Assembly (NCBI GenBank): GCA_004802705.1
Contig: SGPL01000180.1
Location: 1 to 57,023 of the forward strand
Source: Bondarzewia mesenterica
Taxonomy: Eukaryota; Basidiomycota; Agaricomycetes; Russulales; Bondarzewiaceae
Reading direction: 5' to 3'
DNA: 57,023 nt
The position numbers were made by a program, and so were the translations under genes. The notes beneath the pieces were generated by a model. It was not told the origin of the DNA, made no database searches, and worked only from the letters and a program-made list of their open reading frames with translations. Positions 10,885 to 21,438 of this stretch are shown piece after piece; within the stretch, counting starts at the first letter, position 1, and the number at the start of each line of letters is the position of its first letter.

Positions 10885-11473
10885 GATACGATGATATGGA
10901 TGGTAGGGAGAGGAGAGAAGGGGTTGGGGAGTTGGTTGTGGAAAAGGCCACATACTTGAAGGTATCAGCAGCGGGGACCTGATCCGGCTAAGTCACTGCC
11001 ATCTAACAAATTTGGCACACTGTTTTTTTTCACATTTAGGCGGCACCACACATGGGCCGATCTCACGTTATTTCCACTCAACTTCGCGCCGCTTCCACTC
11101 AACTTTACGCGGCCTCCACTCAACTTCACATCGCTTCAGCACAGCCTGCACAATTGCAGCATCCCATCTACAGTGTACTTCTCGCTTTGCGAGAAATTAG
11201 AGCAAGCAGAACTCAGTGCTCGTTCTAACATAGAAACGGAAGGGGAGCGGCCACTGAAACCGGCACTTGTGCTTGAGGCGACGACTTAGACGTGTTTCAG
11301 ATAAGTCACCACCTTGACCATCTGAGTCTGCCATGCAGATCTTTTAGCCCTTTTTGCCAGCATTACCAAACGAATTTTGTTGACTTTGTTTCTGTTTTTC
11401 GCCCTGATTTTTGTTGACTTTAAACACTGACTGAGTCCCTCTTCAGCCCGAGCACATCACACTCGCACTTGAC
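10885..11473. promoter_or_regulatory. Divergent intergenic region between the two Plavaka genes
   Basis: No coding region is present. It contains a short direct repetition of TTCCACTCAACTT-like units (11069-11125) and must carry the start signals of both element genes, but I cannot point to a specific TATA box. Confidence 0.4.
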
Positions 11474-14400
11474 ATGGCCTTTAAGCCACGGCGCTTCATT
11501 TGTAATGTCGGGACTACAGCTAGATGTCGGCGCGGCTTCGTATCACAGAAGGGTCTACAACATCACCACAACTGTATCCACCCCGTTTTGACACATGGCG
11601 AGATCCCGCATCCACCTGTACTTCCTCTCGAGGACTGCGACATGTTACCTCAGGCTCTCACATCCCCTGGCCATCCAAACCCCCCCATCGTCTCCACGAG
11701 GTTTTTATCAAGCTTATGTTGAAGACGCTCCGGATGATGGATTGGAGCCTGCGCAGCCTCGAGCATGCAGAATCCAGCATCCGATGCTGGATGGTAAGTC
11801 AATCCAATGCCGATGTGATTGAAATACTTACAACACACAGGTGTACCTGTTGACGAGCAGGGGAATGACTTACCGCCAGGCGCACCGCCAGCACCTTATG
11901 CCGACAACACGGATGCGGTGAACTGGGCGCCGTTCGGCAATCACGCTCAGTTCGAGCTTGCTGATTTTTTATTTCGTCAGAACCAGATGCCGGCCACGAA
12001 CATTGACACTCTTCTCAACTTGTGGGCTGCTTCACAGCACGAGGGAGAGGAGCCTCCATTCATGAGTCATACTGATGTTTATAGCCATATTGATTCCATT
12101 CACCATGGAGACATACCTTGGGAATCATTCAGCATTCAATACTCTGGAGGCCTACCTGACAGCGAGATTCCCACTTGGATGCGGAGCGAATATCACGTTT
12201 GGTTTCGCAATCCACGTATGCTCATTCGCAACCAGCTTGGTAATCTAGACTATGCGGATGAGATTGACTACGCGCCGGCGCAGGTTTTCGATGCAGATGG
12301 GCAGCGTGTATGGTCAGACTTTATGACGGCGAACTGGGCATAGCGCCCACATGGGGCGATGTTCGTTCCTATCATTCTTGGCTCTGACAAGACTACAGTA
12401 TCAGTTGCAACTGGCCAGAACGAGTATTACCCTCTGTACATATCGAACGGCAACATCCACAACAACGTTCGATGCGCACATCGGAATGGGGTCAGTCTCG
12501 CCAGTTTCCTATCCATACCAAAAAAGTGAGTGACTACTTGTTACTTTGCTTTCGTGGTGCTTATTTCAACTATATGCAGCGGACAGGGCATTCGCTGATG
12601 ATGCAGTGTTCTGCTCGTTCCACCGGCAACTATATCATTTGTCACTAACACAGATTCTCGAGCCCTTGCGTCCCGGAATGACAACGTCGGAGGTTATCTG
12701 GTGCCCTGATGGTCATCTGCGGTGGGTAATATATGGTCTTGGTCCATACATTGCTGATTATCCAGAGCAGGTGATGCTAGCCTGCATAGTATCGGGTTGG
12801 TGCCCTCGGTAAGTGTTTGCAGCTTAGTATCATTATGTTTTCATTAACTCTTTCACTGCAGGTGCACTGCTCATCGTGACAATCTTGATGGCGGCGGCAT
12901 CAGTCGCTCACATGGACTTACAAGACTACTTATGGACGCATATGACGACAAGGAGTTATGGGATAACCACGGGATTATCCCGGATGTAATGGTGAGTGGC
13001 GACCACATTGTTTACAATGTTTTGGACTTGTATTCTAATGTTGAGAACATTAGCCATTCACGGCGCGTTTTCCACAAGCCGACATCCACGAACTCATATC
13101 TTTCGACATCTTACATCAAGTTATCAAGGGGACCTTCAAAGACCATCTCATTGCCTGGGTAGAACAGTATCTCAAAATCGTCCACCCGGCAGGTGTTGCA
13201 ATAGCCATTATGGCCGATATTGATCGACGGTCAGTCATCTACATACACCATCGCAATGCTATTACTAATTTTTTCTTCTCTTTTAGAATAGCGGCTGCTC
13301 TGGCATTTCCTGGATTACGACGCTTCCCAGATGGCCGTGGGTTTAAGCAGTGGATAGGGGACGATTCAAAAGCATTAATGAAGGTATGTTTCTATCTGTT
13401 TGATGTTCAGAGCACAATACTCACTTGTAATGCTATCTAGGTCTATCTATCAGCTATCATCGGCCACGTTCCTCCCGCCATGGTGTGTGCAATTGCCAGC
13501 TTCATGGACTTCTGTTACCTTGTGCGGCGCTCAACTATCAACGAGAGCACACTGACCCAAATCGAGGATGCACTGCACCGCTTCCACGCTGACCGCGCTA
13601 TATTCGAAGAAACCGGCGTACACCCTACTGGGTTTTCCCTCCCTCGTCAGCACACCCTCGTCCATTATCGCCACCTAGTTCAGGACTTTGGTGCGCCGAA
13701 TGGTTTATGTTCATCCATTACCGAGTCAAAGCATATTAAAGCAGTAAAGGAGCCCTGGCGTTGATCCAGCCGCTTCAATGCTCTTGGACAAATGCTACTC
13801 ACGAATCAATGCCTGGACAAATTAGCTGCATGTCGGGTAGATTTTGAAGCACGAGGGATGCTAGCCGGGCCTTGCCTTTCCCAGTCCGTGCAGGCGGCCA
13901 TTGTTGCTGAACGTGCCATCGCTGATGCCAACTGCAATGGCACCGGCGCTGGCCCAACTCATCTTATTGCTCAAGCCAATGCCCTGAATGTCGACGCAGC
14001 CGACGGTCCACACGTTCAAGCTACGGTAACTCTCGCAAGGAAGAGAGGTAAGAGTTTTACGCAGTTAGCTATATGTATCTACTGCTAACTAGTATGAAAC
14101 AATCTAGCGCGTGGATATCCACGGCGGGTGGGCATGCTGGCTGAATATCTAGAGATACCGAATCTACAGCAGCTGATCCAGCGCTTCTTTTATGACCAAC
14201 TCAATCCAGGTGCGGTGATTGCGGGATCTGAAGCCAATATTGACGAGTGCCCGCGATTTGATGCCAGCAGCAAAATTTCTGTTTTTCATTCTGTACAGGC
14301 GCTATTTTATTCCCCAAGTGATCTCTGTGGAGTGGGTGGAATGCATCGTGAACGCATTCGAGCAGTTCCGGCATAGCACGGTGAAGGTTCGCGGAATGAC

Positions 14401-14775
14401 TGCATCTTTGCGGAGAAGGATGCAGAATTGCCCGGGATGCAAGGTCTTCATGTCGCTCAAGTCCTTTTACTTTTCTCTTTCACTTATCGTCAAATCAGCT
14501 ATCCTTGTGCTATAGTGAAGTGGTTCGTGCCAGCCGCAGACGAACCTTGTGATCAGACGGGGATATGGTTGCAGAAGCCGGACTTGGACTTGGATGGGCA
14601 GCGTGTCATTTCCGTAATTCACCTTGACTCTGTGATGCGCGCGGCGCATTTGATTGGGGTATACGGTGCGGAGCGCCTCCCTTACGATTTCCATTTTACT
14701 TATTCGTTATTTGCCTTTAATACTTACTATGTCAACAAGTTTGCTGACCATAATGCGCATGAAATTGCCTTTTGA
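11474..14775 (+). pseudogene. Plavaka-like transposase, inactivated
   Basis: The protein begins MAFKPRRFICN with a damaged C2H2 finger and continues VPVDEQGNDLPPGAPPAPY. Characteristic Plavaka blocks then follow across several introns: FELADFLFRQNQM, DVWFRNPR-like, GLGPYIADYPEQVMLACI, DILHQVIKGTFKDHL, GFKQWIGDDSKALMKVYL, APNGLCSSITESKHIKAVK and a C-terminal DFHFTYSLFAFNTYYVN. This is the DDE-type transposase family of Plavaka elements, which excises and inserts the element at its inverted ends. Defects: one extra T in a T5 run near 11702-11706 shifts the frame; CGA-to-TGA at 13762-13764; and TGG-to-TAG at 14374-14376 where the family has Trp. The copy is therefore not functional unless these are read errors. 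Confidence 0.85.
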
Positions 14776-14956
14776 TGACTTATGACTTATTAGTACTTGT
14801 ACACTATAATATGAACTTGTTTGACTCGTGGCAAGACGAAGAGACTTAAAATAAAGTTGGTGAACTTGTAACTACTTAAACGTACTTGTGCGTGATTCTC
14901 AAGAACTCTCAAGTCCGACAAGTCGGCAAGCCGGTTTAAGTTGTAAAAAGTTAGGT

Positions 14957-14981
14957 AAGTAAATGTGCCCTTTTCCTGATG
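14957..14981 (-). repeat. Right terminal inverted repeat of Plavaka element
   Basis: It ends GTGCCCTTTTCCTGATG, the complement of the left end. The flank immediately outside (CACTTATCC) does not repeat the left flank. Confidence 0.9.
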
Positions 14982-17290
14982 CACTTATCCCGTACCCCGC
15001 CGTCGCCGCGTCCAATCAGCTATGCATAAGCCTCATATTTCAAACCTGCAGCAGCATTCTTATCACCTGCGGCCGCATGCAGAAGGATGGACTTCTAAAT
15101 AACATTGCCGAGATGCACGACCCCCTGTCAACCCTCCTAGTCGAAGCGCGATAGAATACTAACGCATGCATTCCAGTACTCTGCACCCGCAGAACCAACA
15201 TCTCGACACGACTTTTTTTGCTTATCGGTGGGGGCAGAGCTCAAGCCTGCTCAAGCCTTAAGAACAAGGAGCGAAACATAAGGTTGGATCGGTCCGAAGG
15301 TGCGACTTGTGATTGTCTTATACCATTCGGATACCATACCGTTTGAACTCCAAACGGCATAGTTCTGCCTGGAAGCTTACCTTTCAGGCGCGCAAATGAA
15401 TGCCGTGATGTCCAGCATATTATTCGCCACTGTAGACCGACTCGACTTATCATTACTAGAATCAAAGACAAAAAAGACACAGTTCGCGGTTCACCCCTCA
15501 TAAATCCAAAATCATCAATGCAATAGCCGCGCATCAAGCAGATGTGAGCGCCATTCATCCCTTCATGACGACGCGTACCGCGTCTTACCTTGCTAAGAAC
15601 TCTGGTCAGTGAAAGACTGGATGCATACATAGACACCAGCAACCCTCCGATCTGAAAGGATCGTGTCCATCACCACATCCAAGCGTCCGCTGAGAGAATG
15701 GCCTGAATACAAGCCGACTAGTCCATAGATAGCGACACGAAGCTGATAGTTGCGTTTGTGGCGTCGATTTCCGCGAAGGAACCTGTGCAAAACCGGTTCT
15801 AGTTTCTTCCACGCAGAAATAGAGCAACGCAATATCGTGTTTGCAGCCGATTGGGAAGAGCAAAGGTAACAAAGGGGAGGAATAGAACGAGGTCAGGGAT
15901 AAAGAGCCCACGCACCTTGTACAGATCATTATTCATTCCCGTGTATGATTGGACATGCCAGGCGGCGTCCTCACAATCCCGCCTGCCCAAAAGTTCGACT
16001 CAGATCGACGCAACAATGAGACTATTTTGAAAGAAAAGAAAAAAGGCATCAGGATGAAGATATGAGACAAAGCACTACGCTGGAAATGACTTTATCGAGT
16101 GTGTGGATACTCGTGACGTGAAAGCGTGACCGGGTCAGCGTTTGCTTCGATTAAGGGCACGATCGTGGGGCAGCGCTTGTGTTATTCTAAGGATGTGGTG
16201 ACCACATAGTCATCCAGTGTTTTGGTTTTGATATCTGTCGGAAAAGTGACCGGAAATGAACAGGGCCCCGAGACCCTGAGGGACATTCTGATATCAGACT
16301 GAGAGCTACTAAGAGTTGAGGATCAGTTGCTTAGCAAGTTGCCAGAGGCTTACGGATGGTCTTCTCGCGAACTTGAAGGCTCTCGAAGGACTCCTGACTA
16401 CTTTGTCGGCGAAGTGACTGAGATGACAGTGAGAAGAACGAAAAAGGTCCGGACCGGATTGCTTAGAATTCTATCGGCATTTTACAGATCTTCAGGCCAA
16501 GTCGTCGGTTCCAGGGGCGGACCACGCCAAGCAAGGCCAAGCACTGAGCTTGTCCGTGGCTTGAATTCGTCTTTCGAGTCACTGCACAACTCTTCAAAAC
16601 TTCAAATATATCGCTTCTCCATTGCCCTTGAAATATGTCAGGAATTCTGAAAAGATTTCGCAATGGTGACTCCGCGGCTGTCTGACTGCGTGTGCGTGTC
16701 GCATCACAGCGTCCCACGTAACAGCAAGACTACGTTGCTGTGTCTCGGAAGAACAGCCCTCTTCTCCTGGACTCCACGAAACCTGAAGCAGCCTGAAGCG
16801 AGCCCCAAGTTGGTACCTGAACAATTGTCCTTGGCAGTCGATAACGAAGTAAACTCCCGCAAAAGGGAAAATCCCGACTCGTGAGGTCAGCCTGGGGGCT
16901 GTTGAATGGCAAGTCTGATCCGCGCGCAGCGGGAACGGGTGCACGGATGTCATTTTCCCGCCACCACGTCGGCGGGGCAATTGCAAGCGGTCTGGGATCC
17001 AATTCTTTCAGTTCATTGCGTCAACCGCCGATGTAGGTTCGGATCATACTTCACAATGTACCCCCGTCCAGCTTTGATTCTCCAGCAAGCATATTCTTCA
17101 CTTCACACCAACCAGACGTCATTTAGGAAGAGATCGCTGTCATGATGGCTCCGACAGAGAACGGCTACGCCCGAGCTATACCCACTGCGCGTACTATATA
17201 AGTCAAGCCCGCCCTTGGTTCCCATCGAACCGAATCCCAAAATCGCCTGTCGTTGACCCAATCGCCAATTCCTTCTAACACAGCTAAGTA
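14982..17290. other. Gene-poor stretch, unrecognised reading frames; P450 promoter at right end
   Basis: The Helitron helicase does not resume to the right of the transposon in any forward frame of the first 170 bases. Minus-strand frames at 15240-15990 (for example RFLRGNRRHKRNYQLRV...) are protein-like in part, but I recognise no family and see no consistent gene model. At the right end a TATATAAG box (17195-17202) lies 89-96 bp upstream of the P450 start codon and is probably its TATA element. Confidence 0.4.
17195..17202 (+). promoter_or_regulatory. Putative TATA box of the P450 gene
   Basis: TATATAAG stands ~90 bp before the ATG at 17291, with a pyrimidine-rich stretch between. Position and match are typical of a core promoter; no experimental support. 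Confidence 0.5.
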
Positions 17291-19343
17291 ATGGCTTACA
17301 CGCCAGGTATCCTCGATGCCGCCGTCACCATCTTTGCTCTCGTCGTCCTCAGGGCCCTTGCGTCGAAGCGCTCTGCGGCCCCCCTTCCTCCAGGCCCCAG
17401 AGGATGGCCTATCATTGGCAATGTCCTCGACATGCCAAAACGTTCTGCATGGGAGGTATTCAGTAGCTGGGGTGACAAATTCGGTCCGTCCGTCCTCTCC
17501 CACACTCAACGTGTTGAAAGAAAGTATGAACCTTCTAACACCAACGATTCGGCAGGTAACCTCGTCCACGTCAGCGTGCTCGGCCAGCCCATCATCATCA
17601 TCAGCAACGTCAAGGCTGCCGTTGACCTGCTCGAGAAGAAGAGCGGAATCTATTCCGATCGACCGCACTTCCAGATGGCGGATCTCACTGGCTGGAACGA
17701 AGTGCTCATCTGCACCGACTACGGCAATGGCTGCCGCCTGCAGCGCAAGCTCCTCCATCGCGTCATCGGCTCGCGTATCCACATGCAGAACTTCCACGGG
17801 CTCATTGAGAACGAGATTCACGCCTTCACCCAACGCCTCCTGAATGCACCCGAGAAGAAGACCGATCTCATCAAGCGGTCAGTCTCCTCACCCGACCGTC
17901 TTCTCATGCAATATTGAAGATCAACCACTATTTCATCATCTTCGTGCAGGTCTACGACAGCGATCTCGATGTTGATGGCCTACGGTTATGAAATCAAAGA
18001 ACACGATGACCCCGTCGTCAGTCTCGCAGAACAGTCAGTGAACGACCTCGGTCACCTCCTCGAGTCCGGCAATTTCCTCGTCGAGATCTTCCCTTGGCGT
18101 ATGTCCCCCTTTTACCCACGTTCTATCTACGCTTGTATGCAGATTGATTGACCATCCTTCCTACAGTCAAGTACGTTCCTGCATGGTTCCCGGGTGCATC
18201 CTTCCAAAAGACCGTCAAGGAATGGTCCAACACGCTCAAAGTCCTCCAGCGCACGCCTTTCGAGTTCACAAAGGCCCAAGTGGTAAGTACCAAGACATAA
18301 ATCGTTGATGAATACTGTAACGCCGGTACTGATGGCTCGCGATTGCGCAGGCCGCGGGCAATGCGATCCCCTCCGTTGTCTCCGAGTACCTCGACAAAGA
18401 TGGCCCAGCCTCAGAAGACGAAGTGGCCATCATGCGCACCGCCGCTAACATCTACGGCGCCGGCTCTGACACCGTAAGCTTCCCTCTCTTCCCTTATAAA
18501 CATACCCAACTCAACATTCTTTATGTCCCGCACCAGACAACTTCGGCCATCTCGACCTTCTTCCTCGCCATGACCCTCTTCCCTAACATCCAAAAACGCG
18601 CACAGGCTGAGATCGACGGCATCCTCGGCACGGGCCGTCTCCCTACCCTCCGCGACCGCGAGAACCTGCCTTACATCGACGCCGTCGTCAAGGAAGTCCT
18701 CCGCTGGCGGCCCATCTTCCCTCTTGGTGCGTCCCTTCCGTATTTCACTATGCGTGTTGGAAGGAGGCTGATATACCGTTTCAGCCGTTGCGCACCGCTT
18801 GTCTAGCGCAAACGACGATATCTACGATGGCTATCTCATCCCTAAGGGCGCCATCATCATCCCCAATACCTGGTACGTCTTCCTCTCCAATCTTATTTTA
18901 ACTTGATTTAAATCGTGCTGTCAACAACGCAGGCGCTTCATGCGTGATCCCGAAGTCTACAAGAACCCGCTCGAGTTCAACCCCCTCCGCTTCCTCCCTG
19001 AGGATGGGTCTGAGCCAGAGCTCAATCCACACGGCTTTGTATTTGGCTACGGTCGGCGCATCTGTCCCGGTATGCCTCCCTTCAAAGCGCATTGACTGCC
19101 CCGATTAGTTTCTGACCTCCTTCCTTCCATTCAGGCGCGCACATGGCCGACGCGGTACTTTTCAACACATGTTCCATGGTACTTGCCCTGTTCAATATCT
19201 CCAAGGCCACCGATCCCGCGACGGGCAGCCCCATTGAGCCCTCAACCGACTACGAAGGCGAGGCGACGCGTCGACCGAAGGAGTTCCCATGTGTGATCAA
19301 GCCGCGGTCCAAGACAGCAGAGCAGCTGATTCTCGGGAATTGA
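17291..19343 (+). CDS. Cytochrome P450 monooxygenase (508 aa)
   Basis: Nine exons join in phase: 17291-17483, 17556-17877, 17950-18098, 18167-18282, 18351-18473, 18537-18726, 18785-18872, 18933-19069 and 19135-19343. The protein has an N-terminal membrane anchor, a proline hinge ([14 protein letters not shown]), an I-helix oxygen-activation motif (GAGSDTTTS), the K-helix ExxR (KEVLRWRP) and the heme-thiolate loop [10 protein letters not shown]. It is an ER-anchored microsomal enzyme using NADPH-P450 reductase. The nearest annotation style in mushrooms is O-methylsterigmatocystin oxidoreductase-like, but the substrate cannot be inferred. Oddity: the C-helix WxxxR motif reads CRLQR, with Cys at codon 124 (17732-17734) where Trp is nearly invariant. 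No biosynthetic partners flank it, so no cluster is evident. Confidence 0.93.
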
Positions 19344-20358
19344 TCCGCGAGCCCGACTCGGGCCTGGGGTCGGAGGCTTGCTCACTTCGGATTTCCCGGC
19401 GTGGATGTTGGGCGTGATTTCTTTTTTTTCTCCCTATCGAGTTTTCCTCTTTCTCATTATTCGCATTACGGCCCTCAGCCGTTACAATCACTCTCATCAT
19501 CACCATATGACGGCATGGGTCCCTGTGTTTTGATCGACCTGTACTTTATCTCTCTCTTTCTGTCTCTTTCGCTAGTTTCACTCCACGTGTCTTAACATGG
19601 TATCTATCGAATGCCGTTGAATCGCAGTATCAACATCATCAAATTGACAACTTGCGAAATGGAACGCGAGTGGGCTTTCGTTTAACCCGCATGAACGACA
19701 TGGCAATCATAAATTAGGTCTCGAATTGGTTGTTACGGTACTGCATAAGACGGACGTGAACTCCATTGGAGACTTTTCGAAAGACGTGATCCTCCGGTAA
19801 TAACGGTGCTGTACCATCGTTCGGACGTTCATGCCAACCTGTCAGGCGTACACATGCGCACGACGAATGATTCACCCAGCGGCAAATACATATAGCAGAC
19901 GAGTTGATTATTAGAGATCGCCACCGTGACCATGCCGAGCATCTAATGACCATTGATTGATTGGAGCTGTCTGACTCATATACCTGAACGGATCATGAGG
20001 ACCTTTCTCTGTCTCGCTACTTATGTCTATGTGATGGATGATTTGAGTATATTCCGAGTGGAGGCTGGTGGTGGTCATACTTATACGTACCTACTCAAAG
20101 TTTGCCTACCGATCATCCAAACTTCATTCGCTGGGTTCCACGCACTGAGAAGCCTTGTATTGATTTTTGTCAACTGTATACACACGAAACAAACTGGCCC
20201 GTTGGCAAGGACTAGACTTCTCTCAACACTCGAATCGGTCGCGTCGTACACGTGATCTGGGAATTCAATCACGTGAATTGAATGTATTAGAAAATATTAC
20301 GTCAGTCCCTGGAGTGGGCTCTCTTGACCCGCTCCGTCCTGGCAGCCAGCCGCAAACG
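19344..20358. other. Intergenic, no gene recognised
   Basis: This holds the P450 3' end and the upstream region of the J-domain gene. Small open frames are present but none has protein-like composition or splice support. Confidence 0.5.
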
Positions 20359-21302
20359 ATGTACACCCACCGAGCAGCAGCTGGCCTGGCTCAAGCGCCC
20401 CATCTGACCATCTCCATCAACGCAAAAACCATTCACTCATTTCTTTCGCCATCATCACAACCTTGCAGACGCCAGGCTTTTTCTTCGAGCACGCCCAGAC
20501 ACGCGAATTACTACGACACACTCTCTGTCCCCAACCACGCGACCAAGAGCCAGATCAAAGTGAGCTATCATTCGTTAAAATCATGATCAGAGTTTCAGAG
20601 CCTTATGTAGTTTTTGTTTTCGGTGAAATTGTCAGTCCAGTTTTTACAAGGTACGTACGGGTACACACCAGTGGAGCGGGATAGGCGCATGCGAGGCTGA
20701 TGCGCATAAGCGGCTTGTTCCCCTTTTGTATTCGTAGCTGAGCAAGCAATTTCATCCCGACGTAAACAAGGATCCAGGCGCGCGTGACAGATTCCACAAA
20801 TTCAGCGAAGCGTACGCCGTTCTTAGCGATGACCGACAGCGGTGAGTTTGCCCTCTCCGTTCTATGCAATAGGACTCATGTGCGCACCCACAGGCGCGCA
20901 TATGACCGCTCGCTAGCCGCGCTTGCTGGCGGCGAGGATGCGGCACACCCCCACCAGGGCTTTCACAATCATCATGCCTCCGAGTTCCGCAACCGCGGTG
21001 CTACGCACGCATGGGAGCATGCGCGGCGCGCACGGCCCAACTCGAGCAATCCGCACTACTACTCGTCGACGTACGCATCACCACACCCTAGCACGCACCA
21101 CCCAACGGATCCATTCGCGTCGCCGCACGTGCGACGCGCGACCGGCCACCCGCACGCTAAGATGCCGCCGAGGACAGGTTGGAAGCGGACGGAGGCGGAC
21201 CATGCGGCTCATGTTTCCACTTTCTGGCGTGCTATGCAGGTTACGGGGATCGTGCTTTTCGTGGCGATGTTGGGGGGCGGGTTGGGCGCCAATGCTTCGT
21301 GA
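20359..21302 (+). CDS. J-domain (DnaJ/Hsp40) protein, probably mitochondrial, with C-terminal membrane segment (242 aa)
   Basis: Exons 20359-20559, 20636-20650 (a 15-nt microexon), 20738-20841 and 20894-21302 join in phase. Residues ~1-55 form an Arg/Ser/Ala-rich presequence-like leader ending in [13 protein letters not shown]. The J domain (about residues 55-115) has NYYDTLSV, helix II SSFYKLSKQ and the HPD motif (FHPDVNKD) that stimulates Hsp70 ATPase, then [14 protein letters not shown]. The rest is His/Pro/Ser-rich and ends in one hydrophobic segment ([14 protein letters not shown]). Without the microexon helix II would lose five residues, which is why I chose this splicing. A tail-anchored mitochondrial J-protein is the likely role (inference). 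It converges on QTRT2, with 136 bp between stops. Confidence 0.85.
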
Positions 21303-21438
21303 TAGGTAATGCGTGTCGATTGATCGTTTGTGTGTAAAAAGATGTAGAGATAAGATGGAGCTTTCCAAGTTAGATTGTGCTGTTTTTGTTCTTTGACGAT
21401 GTTTGACGACGTGGAAGTAATAATAAAAAAGCTAGCCA

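Larger units (their letters stand above)
7777..14981 (+). mobile_element. Plavaka-type (CMC superfamily-like) DNA transposon with terminal inverted repeats
   Basis: Perfect 17-bp inverted ends, CATCAGGAAAAGGGCAC at 7777-7793 and its complement at 14965-14981, extend to 25 bp with one mismatch. They bound 7,205 bp holding two divergently transcribed genes: a decayed Plavaka-like transposase (plus) and an intact 733-residue accessory protein (minus). Subterminal regions on both sides are rich in short AAGT/ACTT and CAAGTCC motifs, as expected for transposase-binding repeats. No clear target-site duplication is visible. If the end is read as CAGG, an AT dinucleotide flanks both sides. Family assignment rests on the transposase. 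Confidence 0.85.

Noticed and set aside
15240..15990. Overlapping minus-strand frames that look partly protein-like
   Set aside because: No consistent exon model, no recognised family.
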